A DNA stretch of 64,000 bases from Ophiura sarsii (GCA_035610835.1 CM069456.1:25550234-25614233), one strand, 5' to 3'; shown: positions 35,831-48,656, counted from the first letter of the stretch. Translations and numbers: made by a program. The notes: generated by a model from the sequence alone, not told the origin.

Positions 35831-38577
35831 GGGATGGAAATAAGACCCGCCCTTACGCCCATAGCGGGTAACTTTCGTGTCGGGCGGGTGAAGATACTAA
35901 AGTCTAAACCACTATCAAAATTAAAACAAAACAAGAACAAATGCCAATGTAGTAGTCACCTAAAACCCGAGCAAGTTCGACGTTCAGAAACGCCATATTG
36001 TTGATCGTCACGTCGGCGTAGCAACCCTAACGCATGCGCAGTTCCTTACTGACCGGATACGGGATACGGGGGTCGGATACGGAATATATATAGTCAGCGC
36101 TTATCCAATAGGAACACGAGAATCGTCGCGATGGTAGGATAAACAAAGGTACCCGTCCGACTGGCGGGTAAAATTTGTGAAGCTCACAGTAAGTTCAGGG
36201 TAATTTCATCATCAGATGATCATGTGTCATGATGATAGAGGAGATCAGCTTGATAGGAGATTAAAGAGTATTTGATTGATGAACATGATGAATACGAGGA
36301 GCTGTTACAGGATAGGGGGTCAGTGGAACAACGTACATTAAAGACAAAACATGTAATTGTAGTTTAAAAGTAGTCTTGCTCTATATTGTTTGCTGCAAAA
36401 TATTATGAAAAAACCTTGGGCTGTTGGAATTTTTGTCGGGCAGGTAAATGCTGTGAGTTACCTGCCCGACTGGCTAGTTGAAAAAAATCTGAAGTTCCAC
36501 CACTGCGAAGTAACAGCATGGACAGATGACATAAAGAAATGGGCGGGAAGGAGGTATAGCAATTGCTTCATCCAAGGCAATAGGATGGTCTGACCACTGA
36601 CAGCGGTTGGCATCTCTCTGTTTCCAGGGGTAACGTTAAAACACAATCAGTATAGTGTGTCCTTTAAAAAAGGTGCACTTCATTGCCCTCGGTATTTGTT
36701 CTAATCTTTATAAAATGTTAAAGATAATTTAGTTGGTTTTCAAATGCCGTTGGTTTACAGCCACGTGAGTAATCAATGATGGGACGTGGAACATGTGCAC
36801 CCACGAACACCCTGCACAACGCTTAAAAAGCACCTTTTAAAAGTAACTGCATGGCAAAACATTTGTTTTCAATTGAACTAAATTCGTCAAACGAAAGTAC
36901 CTTGTCGCCTTAAACTTGACATTTGTGCTCGTCTGTATCTGGCTTTTTTCACATTACATGGACTTACCAGGCAGGACACCACAGACAATAAGACAATAGT
37001 ATCTATTGGAACAATACATCGAATAACACGGTGATACAATAAGTATTACTCGGTTCACTACACAGGTAGGTCAATGAAAATATTTCTTTCTTCTATTTTT
37101 ACCAACGTTGTACGCTCAGCCAAACCACGAGAACCAACTTGTCATGCCTGTAAAAAAGTTTTTGCCACCAAAATATATCTAACTACGAGCATGCTGCGAC
37201 GAGGCATATCATTTTCAGTATTTAGAACTTTGGTCTACGGGTTCTATTAAAGTAGGTCCTATTTATTACTTTTACAAATGAAGTAATATGAGTTCATTGA
37301 CTGGTTGAAATTCTAAGTTATCGTTGATCGTAACCAATAAAATAATAAAAGACAGCAAGAAAATGTCATGGTCAGTTATTGTATGTATCATTGTATAAAT
37401 ATTGAGTTTCAGCTGATGAGCATTGTTATTTTGGTAAATTTAACGCACAATTAAGCTAGTAAAATAGTGTTATTATGGGGTGACTACGCTTCATTCTATC
37501 TTGTGCTCGTTAAAATTGAGTGTCATGCATTCCAAAGTTGCCTTGTTATATTTAGTGTCCTATATAGAAGGCCTTGGCCATTTCTGGAAACCCACAATCA
37601 TAACCCACATAAAAACACCTTGCGGTCATCGTAGGCGTTTGGAACAAAACCAGCAAAGCGATTCAAGTGGAGAGCGCATCGGAAGAGTTCGTCACACATA
37701 CATAATGTATACGAACTGGTCATGGAATGCATACATTTCGCTATGCAAGACAGGCAGTACATGTAGGCTACATGGAGAAATTGTAACGTTGGTAAATTCC
37801 AAAAGATAACTGGGTTGGAAGTGGCTAACAACCAACAACCCGGCAACCAAGGGTGAATTCTTACCTTTACAAGTGTTGACACCTTTACAAGTGTTGACAC
37901 TGCTATGTAGGAATCATTCTTTTTAGTTAGTTGGCATATGAGAAAATTCCAAAATTACTGCTTCAGAAAGCTGAATTTTTGCCTTAAAATGCCTAAAACC
38001 CAGGGAGCTTCCAGGATCTTTCCCCATGATCTCATTACATGCATTAGGGGCCGTAAGGCGGGCTGCTGGACCCCACCCGGACCCGCTGGACCCACCCGCT
38101 GGACCCCACCCGCTGGACGCTCAGGCCGCTCACAGAGATAAGCAATTTGCCCAACCCAATCAAAACAGTCCTGGGTACACCCTTGTGTGCCATCTCTTAA
38201 AATTGACATTCGATTTTAAGGAGTAGAAGACCGAAAAAGGCGTAGGCTAAGGCACCGAAGCTTACGACCCCTTTCAAATAACATTTTTCAATTGATGTAA
38301 CAACATATGAACAACTGCATTTCTAAAACGAATCGGCAAACTTGTGAGATGAAAGACGGCTTTTATTATTGGGTATGGAATTAACTGAACAATCTCTATA
38401 AATCCTGATAAGCTGTTGTCGCAAATGTGGCAATCACATCTTGCACGTTCCTTATATTGAGTGGGAGGACCTTCAGGGATTGAATCATTGCCAAGTTATG
38501 ACTGACAAATAAACGACTAGCTCTGCTTCGGAGTCTTCTTATCCCGCCTAGCCATGGCTTCACCAAAACAAGATAGC
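35831..38577. other. Unannotated DNA with small hairpins and tandem repeats
   Basis: No gene was recognised. A perfect 13-bp hairpin (GTCGGGCAGGTAA with its complement) lies at about 36436-36471. An 18-bp direct duplication containing CCTTTACAAGTGTTGACA lies at about 37862-37900. GC-rich repeats of CCCGCTGGACCC occur at about 38066-38120. Confidence 0.5.
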
Positions 38578-38672
38578 CCTATTGAGCATGATGAAGGGCA
38601 CGAAACAGGATATTGAACATGATGAAGGGCACGAAACAGGATATTGAGCATGATGAAGGGCACGAAACAAGA
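38578..38672 (+). repeat. Minisatellite, about 32 bp x 3
   Basis: Three tandem copies of a unit that includes GAGCATGATGAAGGGCACG and GAAACAGGATATT. Confidence 0.9.
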
Positions 38673-39734
38673 ATGGGAAGAACGAGGCTCTGAGTCTGAT
38701 CTAGCTGTAGCAGCTTTATTACATACATTCAGCCTGCCATTTGTGTTCACCATGTTCACTGCTTTACAAATGACCGTCCAATGATGATGCACAATTTACT
38801 CGGTATCACAGTGCAGAGTCCTCATAGCAGACAAGGCAAAGTACCCGGGCTAAGTACCTATCATTTGTTCAATTGATTTCTGTCCCTGAAACAAAGTGTA
38901 TACGAACACCCATAAATAACCTGAATCGGCATTTGCCAGATAAATACATGTATCCAGTGAATATTATTTACGTATACCTTCAACACCTCAAACGTACGAT
39001 CATGAACGATTGAACCGTAAGTAGCGATTCCCGCAAACGAACTTTTGAACTTCTTGTCATTTGAAATCTTTGCGGCCGAAATATATCGTCATTTATAAAT
39101 ATCAATGGCATTTGTAAATCATTAACTACTTGCATCCGCGTGGCAGTTACGCATGAAACATGAGGCTTTATAACCATGATAACATTATTATTTTGAAAAC
39201 ACAATGTTTGGAGCGTGTTCATTTCGATCAACGCTATTCATCCATCGGTCTATAACTTTGTATCAATCACATAACATTATCGTTTCGAAAAGAATGACAA
39301 AATATAGCGCATGTCAAAAGGGGCGTCGGGACAAGATGTATGATGACATTTCAAACAAAAATTACGAATAGAAAATATGATTAGTTTTGAGTGACCCTAC
39401 CTTTTGACTGATTGAAAGATTGGTTTTTTTTTTAAATCTTTCAAAACCTTATAATTCAATTCCGGTATAATCTGCAATATGATGGAACAGGTCCATAGTA
39501 TAATTATGCCAACAGATTGATACATAGATGCACAGAGAACTAAGACATTGATGTCTTTGATGAAACCACTGTAGTTTGTGACTGCTACTTATACCCGGGC
39601 TAATATACCACAACGCCGCTACTATTTCATGTATTTATCGCACGTGGCTTTGTTTGTCAATAATGCCATGAATTGTTAAGCTACATGTCACCATTATCGT
39701 TCTATCTTTCAGTAAGAATCTCTATAGATTGCAG

Positions 39735-39900
39735 TGACATACACTAAAACTCAAATCGCATCAGGCAGTGAGACATTTCATGATGAAAAAGATTGAGAGG
39801 GCTTTCAGAAATCATCCCGAGAATATTGCAGTGACACATACTAAAACTCAAATGTTATCTGGCAGAAAACATTTCATCGTGGAATAGATTGAAAGGGGCT
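39735..39900 (+). repeat. Tandem duplication of about 98 bp
   Basis: TGCAGTGACATACACTAAAACTC and the following ATTTCATGATG...GATTGAGAGGGCT recur once about 98 bp later with several differences. An A-rich stretch with SINE-like appearance follows to about 40095. Confidence 0.65.
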
Positions 39901-40144
39901 TGGCTTGGCAGGAAGAAGAATCTTGCCTGGTTTACAACCGGAACTACTTTACGGAGTGAAGCGCATCAATCTACGCAAATCTATCAACATTTTAAAACTA
40001 GGCAAGATTCGTCTTGGTGCCTTGGCTTGGCTGATTTGCTTCTGTCAATGAAATTCTGACAATAAAAGATTAAAAAAATAAAAAAAATAAAAAAATGAAA
40101 TTCTGGTGATAATGTATCAATCCCAGCCCTCTGAACTGTCTTAA

Positions 40145-40499
40145 AGGCATATTATGTGATCTTTTCCAGAGAGCGCCCTCTATTCATGATTTTTTTTAGA
40201 AAGTAGATTTTCTTGCAGATTTACATTTCCGATCATAAATCATACATACATTCCAAGTTACAGAGCGATACGATTCCTAATTTTAGAGTGAATTTAGAGT
40301 GAAAAATATAAACTGTCGGGATTCCGACAGTTTATTTTCACTCTAAAACCATGATTTTGAAGTAATTAAGAATCGTATCGCCCTGTTACTTGGAATGTAT
40401 GCATGATTTATGATCAGAAATGTAAATCTGCAAGAAAATCTAGTTTCAATTTTTTTTTCGATGTTGAGGGCGTTCCCTGGAAAGATCACATAATATACT
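40145..40499. mobile_element. TTAA-type palindromic MITE, family C
   Basis: Long inverted arms start with AGGCATATTATGTGATC (left) and finish GATCACATAATATACT (right), with TTAA on both sides (40141-40144, 40500-40503). The centre is a second hairpin, ACTGTCGGGATTCCGACAGT. Almost the whole element folds back on itself. It has no coding capacity. Confidence 0.85.
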
Positions 40500-41459
40500 T
40501 TAACTTTCTGTCCGTTTTCCTGATTTAAGCTCTACATGGTCACTTTCACGTTTTTTACGTTGTTCCTTTATTTCTACGTCTACGTGGTTACTCATCTCTG
40601 CAGTGTAATAAGTGCAACGGATTTTTCGATTACATTGTCTAATTGTAAACGTGTTGAAATGTAGAAAAATGTAACAACTGAGAAGTGCTATATACGTTGG
40701 GCTTTGTATACAAGCCCAACATAGCATTAATAAAGTCATTGTACTCCATATCTTGAAGGATTTTTATGCCTTCATGATGAACAACACTAACAGTTGAATT
40801 TTGATCATTTTTTTTTTGCTGCTGTAAGGTTCTTCTTTTGGATCTTCAGTATCCTTCTAAAATGCATAAAGACAATGCAAGGATTGTTGATTCTAATTCT
40901 CTGCCACATTGATCTTCTTGCAGTATACATTATGATAACCGATCGTCAATGTCATCAAAACGTTTTTAAGAGCTCTGATACTCAACAATTCAACATGTTC
41001 TGCCTGCCTGATTCTCCAATAGCAGTTGTATAGAGATCTTGCATGTTTTGGATTAGCTGCCAACACAAAAGTGTTTGCAACACGGGTTTGAACCCACAAC
41101 CCTCCCCATTCAATATAACCTGATGAATGACCTCAAAATGAGTGTAACCTCTACTTGAAATATTAAGATTAATGAACAAATAATGTGCATTCTATAGCCA
41201 ATAGTTACTTGAATAGAGTAGTGTTACCTCCAAGATGGCCGCTTTTCCCAAACACGAAAGGTCTCTATTCCCTCATACATGTCATACCCCACCTCATACA
41301 TCTAGTGAGTGTGCTTATCCTGATGTTCAACGCAGAATAACGAAGGAGTAGCCTGAAAATTCATTAGTGATTCTGATCCAGTTGGTAAAGTTGGTCAACG
41401 AGATCCAGATCCAGAATCGAATCATACACTCCATCCGGAAGCTCCATGCATAACCATGA

Positions 41460-41995
41460 TAACTCATGCTAAGAGTAAAAGCAAGATATACCAACAGGGT
41501 GTGGGGAAACAGGTAATAACAAGGGAGAATAACGCGATAAAACAGATAAATAACAACAACAACAGAACGGAAATGCACTGGGACAAGCAATGAAAATTGC
41601 TGTGCAATAAAACAACAAAGATATATCTGAGACTACTCAGGATATATGGTAACAATAAAGACCGATGTTTCAAGTGGATATACCACCCTTCATCAGGGAC
41701 AAAATATTTAAAAAAATATTTTAAAAAAGTGTTAAGAACTATAAATAAGATAATGAACTAGACAAGTCCACCACTGTAATTATAGCACAATAGATGTTGA
41801 CTACTAGGCATCCAAGTTAACTTGGATGCCTGGTAGTCAACATCTATTACTGGCACAGCAATTTTCATTGCTTGTCCCAGTGCATTTCCGTTTTTTGTTG
41901 TTCTTATTTATCTGTTTTATCGCGTTATTCTCCCTTGTTATTACCTGTTTCCCCACACCCTGTTGGTATATCTTGCTTTTACTCTTAGCATTTTT
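41460..41995. repeat. Nested inverted repeats
   Basis: The outer arms of about 135 bp (41468-41609 and 41848-41990) share AATTTTCATTGCTTGTCCCA and GTTTCCCCACACCCTGTTGG in opposite orientations. Between them lies a 58-bp hairpin (41790-41847) with one mismatch. The short open frames in both arms are mirror images of each other and not genes. Confidence 0.85.
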
Positions 41996-43149
41996 ATATT
42001 TTCGAGATATCCTCTAGTATCCGTTTCTGATCCTTGGTGTGTTTTGTTCCTGGTCCGTTGGATTCATCTTTTTACATTTTATACATGATAACTCAGTCAT
42101 ACCAAGATAATACATTATGAAAGGATGGATTTTGCTAGTCTATGAATGGAGGGATTTTGCTATTCTAACCAATTCTTTATATCTCCGTACCTACCTTGTA
42201 TATAGAAAACACACTTGCGCTGACAATTATTTCTCTGTCAAACTAATGGCGTTCTAAATTCGACTTTGGTGGGATGGCACATGTTGTCATTCTCCAGTAC
42301 TACTATCCCACGCAAATTCAGACGCTTCGTCCATCCGGATTTGAAAGAGAAGTACTTTAATAGTTATAGTATCGATCAATTTAGAACTGTATTAAGCAAA
42401 AGTTTCTGATTCAAGAGAAACTCTAGTCATTTATACTTTTATAGCATCATAAATGTCACAATGAAGTATTTAGATACAAGGGATATATTGTGTTCAACGC
42501 GAGCGTGCGAGTTATCATTTCGACAGCCCGTGCGTCCATTGAATACTACTATTTTGAAAAGTGTAGCCGATATCGCTGACAATCTAATGACGATGGGTAT
42601 ACTACATGTAAATCAGCTGTGCTATAGTTAGCCATGGTTTATACACGGTTTGTTTTAGTATCATATTATTTGTATCAGTACATGACCACGGATTCGCAGG
42701 GTTCGAGTCCCGCGTCTGTGATTGCCTTTGCTTTTGTCAAGTTGGGATTTTAAAAAATGGCGATTGTATATCTTCAGCCACTCTTGCCATTTCAGCCCGT
42801 GGCTACAGGTAAATGGCAAAAAATTGCAATATTTCCATGGCTAAGATTCAACGTAAATATAATTGTAACATTCGAGTAATGTGCAGGGTTGTTTCCTTAT
42901 TTTCGAGAACGCAGCAATAGATACAGGTTTCAAACCCCTACAAACATTTTCTTAATCATGTTTTTGTTAATTGCATCAACGGTTGCATCTTGGAATAAGT
43001 AGATCTCATTCTACTTATTCCAAGGTTGAATCGAACATGTTACTCCGTAGTTCCTCAGAATGAGAAGAAATTATTACACAGTATTCTTTATTTAAAGCAT
43101 GTTAAGTTGCATTTGGTAATGACAGATAAATGTTCATAATTATTTAATA
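41996..43149. other. Unannotated DNA with a tRNA-like B box and a hairpin
   Basis: GGTTCGAGTCCCGCG at about 42699 looks like a tRNA T-arm/B box without a matching 5' half. A 15-bp hairpin stem, CTTGGAATAAGTAGA, lies at about 42989-43024. No gene was recognised. Confidence 0.45.
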
Positions 43150-43392
43150 ACTTTCCCACGCAGCTATTATTTTATCATTATGTACAAAACAGATTATTCA
43201 GAAACCTTTCCAACTTTCAAGGACTATCTCAAGGATTACTGAACCAATACTAGGCATGTTTGCACTTATTTCAATGCATTTCACATGGTGATTCCAAATA
43301 TGGTAGTATGAAATTCAATAATGTTGACTTTTTTGAAACATTTTCTGAACTTTTGGAATGTCGTCTGCAGACGCCTGCGGACTTGGAAAGTG
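43150..43392 (+). mobile_element. TTAA-type MITE, family A, copy 5
   Basis: A family interior (TACTGAACCAATACTAGG, CTGCAGACGCCTG) with decayed ends: CTTTCCCACGCAGC on the left and GGAAAGTG followed by TTAA on the right. Confidence 0.87.
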
Positions 43393-44016
43393 TTAAAATG
43401 ATATTATAGACTTCACTACGATTTAGAACCGCTAGATGTTTGTGTCATTTGGAATAAGCTGTTAATGTTGACAGTGTTTTACTGTTGGATATCATACACC
43501 GTAGGGTTAACACGGCACCTGTTATCCTATTGTAAATCACAAAACACGCGAAAGTCTTAATCCAAACGAAATAAGCATCTTATACATTCCAAAAATAGTA
43601 TAAAGAACAATATTATAGTCCTTATCATTGTTGGAGTCACATATCGCAACTCATAGCATAATGTATTCCATCTTTTCTTTACCTACATTTATTGGGAAAA
43701 AATACTATTGAACCTTTCCTTAATTGTATTGATGTTTTTGTTCAAGTTATACATTTATTGTTAAAAATCCCTTTATTGAATGAATGTTTTTCTAAGAAAA
43801 TGGGATGGGACCACTTATATGATAGATTGGAACCTACACCATTTCTAGATAGACATATAGATACCAGCTTAAAACGCTTGGCTACCCTAGAATGTATCCC
43901 CCTTTCAATTTTAATATAATGTTTTACTTTCTCCAAAATAGTCACATTTTCAGAAAAAGTGGCACTTTTCAAGATACGCGTTTGTTTGCATAACTCCAAC
44001 AGTCTTATTTCCCCAA
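43393..44016. other. Unannotated DNA
   Basis: No gene was recognised. Confidence 0.4.
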
Positions 44017-44274
44017 AATTGTGACGCGATCAAGAGGAATGAGTCGGATGTCGGGGAATCCCAAATTGAGATATGGCCAATTCAAAATGGCGGCTTACAT
44101 GAGTTTTGATGGAAATTCATGTATACAATTTGACATAACTTTGGAACAAAACGTCGTATCAACATGGGGTTTTCAGTTTCTGAAAGCTCTAGGTGTCTTC
44201 TTTAAAAGTGTATTAAAAACTCATTTTCGACCAGGGTCGACATCCGACTCATTCCTCTTGATCGCGTCACAATT
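44017..44274. mobile_element. MITE with about 37-bp perfect terminal repeats
   Basis: AATTGTGACGCGATCAAGAG and GAATGAGTCGGATGTCG at the left recur exactly in complement at the right end (about 44236-44274). The 93-residue frame through it is an artefact of the element. The word AAGTGGCAC flanks on both sides in direct order. Confidence 0.85.
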
Positions 44275-44379
44275 AAGTTTTCCAAAAAGTGGCACATTTT
44301 AACGATGCAGTGAAGTTATTGACGTGAATGGTGGACACTATTGGCTATTCATACATGAAGAAAATCATTGTATAGTAAA

Positions 44380-44600
44380 AGATATGACACGTCGTTTGGT
44401 TCAAAATTAACATTGTTTTTGCATATCAATTTTGTTGTTGTTGTATATTATCAATATGTGTTTTTACGTGTCGGTTTTTAATTTTAAACCAAACGGCGTG
44501 CCTATGCCACACCGTTTGGTTCAATGTGTTTTTACGTGTCGGTTTTTTAAATTTTGAACCAACAATTGGCACGACGTTTGGATCAAAACCAAAAACCAAT
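44380..44600 (+). repeat. Short imperfect repeats of ACCGTTTGGTTCA
   Basis: Three or four variants of a segment containing TTTTTACGTGTCGGTTTTT and CGTTTGGTTCA lie in tandem and inverted order. No gene was found. Confidence 0.6.
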
Positions 44601-44774
44601 TATTTCTGTCTTTCCTTCCTACCCGCCCCCTCTCTCTTTCTCACAAGTGACGTGAATGATGTTCTTTGACCTTTTTCAAAAGTGATGGGTTTTTTTCACG
44701 TACATAATATATACGGAATACCCCTGGGAAAATAATATAATAAGAATGGATGGATCTGTCAATGGTTTATTGTA

Positions 44775-45440
44775 CAGGGTGAGTCAAAAAGAAGTTTACC
44801 CGGATTGGTGGTGTTTTAAAAAATAAAAAAAATGACACTCGAGAGTTCAGTAAAGCATATATTTAACAAGCATTCTCTCCTGCTTATTAGGAAAAAGGAA
44901 TGACACAAATTGAGCATTGCTAAGAGGACTTTGTCTATTTTAATAAAGGTACTCATTTTGCAAGCTGTCCACGGAATACTTGACCAAACAAATGTAAAGT
45001 GTGCATTTTAGCTGCGTAATTCCCTATTGGACCGAGATTGGTGATGTTTTTCAAAACAAATAAATGACACTTAAACGTTCAGTAAAGCATTTATTTACCA
45101 AACATACTCTGCTGCTTATTAGAGAAAATCAAAGAAGCAAATTGATCATTCCTAAGAGAAGTTATGCCTGTTTTACTGAAAGCGCTCATGTTTGTAGCTG
45201 TCCGTGGAATGCTTACTTTTCATTTGTTTTGTCAAGTATTCCGTGGACAGCTTGCAAAATGAGTACCTTTATTAAAATAGGTATAACTCCTCTTAGCATT
45301 GATCAATTTGTGTCATTCTTTTTTCCTAATAAGCAGGAGAGAATGCTTGTTAAATATATGCTTTACTGAACTCTCGAGTGTCATTTGTTTGTTTTTTAAA
45401 ACATCACCAATCCGGGTAAACTTCTTTTTGACTCACCCTG
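44775..45440 (-). mobile_element. Three-armed mariner-type MITE, copy 2
   Basis: It has the same 666-bp plan as the copy at 16276-16940 but with the diverged middle arm in the opposite direction (CCGAGATTGGTGATG at about 45034), so it lies on the other strand. TA lies on both sides. The outer arms are nearly identical between the two copies. The 101-residue open frame at 45064-45369 lies wholly within it and is not a gene. Confidence 0.9.
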
Positions 45441-46002
45441 TATTATATTTGAGGATTTTGTTGATAATGATTGTGTTGTTTGTTGTGTTTTAAATTCGGT
45501 ATACCATATTGGTTATTTAAGAAATGTCATAAACTTGGATCTTCCTTTCTTTTGGCTTAGAAGTTCACTTTGGCCTGATAGATATCCTTAAAATGTCTGA
45601 TCGCAACTATAAATGGGGTGTTTTTTTCAGTGTGTTTCCATGGTGTGTATTCATGTAATCAAGTGTTTTGGTTGCATTGGGACTACAACCTTTTCGATTT
45701 TCCGAAACATTTGACCAGAGGCACTCTCTAACGAAATGTAATTCATCTTTCATTTCATTTCAATTTTGAGGGTTGACAATTAGTTAGAATTGTGACCAAG
45801 TGCATCAAAAGGTAGGCACTTAATTTCGATTAGGACAATTTTGAGTAAAACTATAAGTATTCGCCATTGTTGAAATATTGTCACCGATAGGTGAGTGGAA
45901 AATTGTAAATAACAAAGTATGTTGGGTTCGTTATCATATCCTCACAACCAAAAGTTGACTTTTAAAAAAAAGGCATCATAAGAAAGCTCTTCTCTTCTTT
46001 CT

Positions 46003-46322
46003 AGAGCACGTGTGGTCCAGTGGAGTAGTTGCCGGTCTCATAATCATAAGGTCGTGAGTTCTAGCCCCGCTGGTGCCAATGTGTTTGTGTCCTTTGGCAA
46101 GGCACATTAGTCTACATTGCCTATTGTGGGTTACTATATACAGATATAGGGGTTATGTATGTTTGTTCATGTTGGTTTATGTCGCAACTTGGCGCTGATT
46201 TAGCTGCTGCCTGGACGTTGCATTGTTTATTAATGTATTTGATTTGTAATGTTGTTACAATTCAGCCAGTTGGCTGCGATGACAATAAAATTTAGACCTT
46301 TAAAAAAAAAATTAAAAAAAGA
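46003..46322 (+). mobile_element. tRNA-Met-like SINE
   Basis: The head is tRNA-like: GTGGTCCAGTGGAGTAG (A-box region), TCTCATAATCATAAGG (anticodon arm with CAT) and TCGTGAGTTCTAGCCCC (B box). This most resembles elongator tRNA-Met. The body has TGTGTCCTTTGGCAAGGCAC, a conserved block in several marine SINE families. The 3' end is AATAAAATTTAGACC plus an A-rich tail. Confidence 0.85.
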
Positions 46323-46622
46323 AATGGGGAAAAGTTACAGTTGACAACTAAAAACCGCCCCACAATTATGCACTGGATACACTCCAAGCTGAATAAATTC
46401 AAATAAGACATGCTTTGTTTACAGTTTTAACAATTTATTCTTTGATCATCAAATATACATATATCACTTATAATAGTACTTACAGAAAATGAAGACACAG
46501 TACAATTATTACAATCAATCGACACATCCACCCACCGAACGAAATAAGAAACATCAACAATCACAATAGCTCCTGTGTATATTATAAACTGTTGATAAAA
46601 CGGAATAACGAATGGGGTTTTC

Positions 46623-46853
46623 CCAGTGGCGTAACTAGGGTCTTCAAACAAAATTGGGGAGGGGGAGGTGGCATTGGGGTGGAATGAGGGGGGGGGGGGG
46701 GGGGGGGGGGGCGGTGACAGGCCCGTGATCAGGGGGGGGGGGCATAACCGACTTTTTGTGTTATAGTATACATAGAGTTATTGTTATTTCATGGGGGGGG
46801 GGCAACCTTCTGGCAGGGGGGTGCCCCTGTCCCCTCTAGTTACGCCCCTGTGT
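46623..46853. mobile_element. hAT-like MITE with CAGTGGCGTAACTAG ends
   Basis: The left end is CAGTGGCGTAACTAG and the right end is CTAGTTACGCCCCTG, nearly inverted, a terminus seen in hAT-type MITEs of many animals. The interior is dominated by G runs. An exact 8-bp duplication could not be shown (GGTTTTCC against TGTATTCC). Confidence 0.7.
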
Positions 46854-47343
46854 ATTCCATTTCAAATCCATATCCCTATGGAAGACATGATCTTGTGGAA
46901 GATACATGGGGCAGCTATACAGGGTGTGTATGGATTTCAACTGAAATCGCCCTATACATGGGTCAGCTATGCAGGCCCTATGCCGGGCAGCTATATGCAA
47001 GAAAGTGTACTTTTTGCATTAACATCACATATAACGGCCACGGTGTTTATAACACTATACTTAAACATACATAAAAACACAATATTTTGGACAAGGTGTT
47101 TCCTATAGTACTTGTTCGTAAGAGAAAATAATGCCACATTAAATTGTTTATTCATTTAGGCGAAACAAAAATATATTGAGGTTTATTTACTTCTCATGTA
47201 CCAACCAATGTTTGTTTATTTTTTATTTTTTTATCAATAGGATGATATAGTATAAGGCTGAATATAAAGAAAAGCCTAATTTAATTTTAGATTCTTTCCT
47301 CGGATCGGAAATGTTTACGTATTGATTTATTTGTTTTGTTTAA
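46854..47343. other. Unannotated DNA
   Basis: The two overlapping frames at 46781-47108 start inside the preceding MITE and show no domain. Confidence 0.4.
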
Positions 47344-47589
47344 CACTTTTCACGTGGCTGTTATTGGCCATATAGGCCTACAATATCTGAGATTCTTCAG
47401 AAACTGTTCCCAACTTTCAAAGTTTTATCTCATGAATTACTGAACCAACTAGGCATGTTTGTACTTATTTTAATGTATTTCTCATGGTTATTCCAAATGT
47501 GGTGATGAGATTTAATAATGTTGACATTTTTTAATCATTTTGTGAAATTTTGGAATTGCAGTCTGCTGATTCCTGCCGCGTGAAAAGCG
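47344..47589 (+). mobile_element. TTAA-type MITE, family A, copy 6
   Basis: CACTTTTCACGTGGC and GCCGCGTGAAAAGCG carry matched substitutions relative to other copies. TTAA lies on both sides (47340-47343, 47590-47593). The shared interior is present. Confidence 0.88.
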
Positions 47590-47688
47590 TTAAAGGGTAT
47601 ATTTGCATACCTGTATGCAAAAATATATACAAATTATAATCATTGATGAATTTGTATGACATGTATGAGCATGAAAGTACTTCCATGG

Positions 47689-47807
47689 TAGACTGGGTCC
47701 CCGCGTCCCTCTATATGGCCGCCATCTTTAAAAATGGCGGACCAAATAGCACATTTGAGCACCCTCGCAGGGGCCGTGTGTAAAATAGGGATGACATGAG
47801 GAGTCTA
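47689..47807 (-). mobile_element. Short member of the 9-bp-duplication MITE family, 119 bp
   Basis: The ends are TAGACTGG and AGTCTA. The exact 9-bp duplication CTTCCATGG lies at 47680-47688 and 47808-47816. It is reverse relative to 31569. Its internal junction retains CTATTTGGTCCGCC (in complement), so its deletion endpoint differs from that of the 31569 copy. Confidence 0.88.
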
Positions 47808-47816
47808 CTTCCATGG

Positions 47817-48656
47817 TATGAGGATACGGAAAATAATTGGCTACAAATGTGTATGATAGAGGGGAATACCTTTCGAGCCTAATCCAATGTTATATATATG
47901 TTTTCATTTTGTTGGCCTATAAATACTCATTGTTATGTTATATCTAAAATCACATGGGTCCAAATGAAAGAAATATATGAATTCTGAGATAAAAATTCTC
48001 ACGCCTTCTTCATATGTAAGTATTGTGTAACAGAGGTAGTATTTTATATATGATTTTGATAACACTTGAATAAAAAACCTTTTTTCCCCGAATAATAACG
48101 TGTTCAATGTGAAACACCTTATAACCTCGAAGTCGATACAAGAATTTCTGTAAACATATACCATATCAAAATTCCCTGATTTATTATCGTAGGGCTATGT
48201 ATTTAACTTTTCTAACAGCTGCCGGTACCTATTGAAATGAATAGTAAATTAGAATTGAGACGAACAAAATATTTTGCAATAAGAATTATTGCCCATCAGT
48301 CGAATTGATTCACAGAACTTTGAAGGTGTTGGATAGTTCCACCCACTAAACATAACAAAGTCACGTAAAGGCTACAGTCCAACTAGTCATCGGAAGTTCA
48401 CATATAGCCTATATTGAAAATCATACATTTACCGTATTTCATAGCCATCAGATTATTAACGACTGTGTGAATTTTTTTCTCATTGTGTAATATTTTTATA
48501 CAGCATATTTTGATATTTCTTAACTTATATAAAATAAGCCTGTGTAAAGAAAAGGCTGGTAAATGGTTCTATAAACAAGATAATCAAAAAGACTTTTTCA
48601 ATCCTGGAACGATATAAAACATGAATGTCACATATTATGTATCAAATTCCAGTGTC
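47817..48656. other. Unannotated AT-rich DNA
   Basis: No gene was recognised. Confidence 0.4.

Noticed and set aside
35829..36600. hAT element starting CAGGGATGGAAATAAG
   Set aside because: The left end resembles a hAT terminus, but I found no matching right end or 8-bp duplication.
41640..41700. Penelope- or other retroelement 3' end around GATGAAGGGTGG (minus strand)
   Set aside because: The wording of the motif is suggestive, but no reverse transcriptase or GIY-YIG remnant is nearby, so I could not support a class.
42690..42722. Functional tRNA gene at the GGTTCGAGTCCC box
   Set aside because: There is a B-box-like 3' half only, and no matching 5' acceptor or D-arm within 80 bp upstream.
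44021..44302. 93-residue open frame
   Set aside because: It lies within a MITE with 37-bp inverted ends. The start and end of the protein mirror each other's DNA, and no domain is seen.
45064..45369. 101-residue open frame
   Set aside because: It is entirely inside the three-armed MITE; a shorter version in complement appears in copy 1, as expected from shared DNA.
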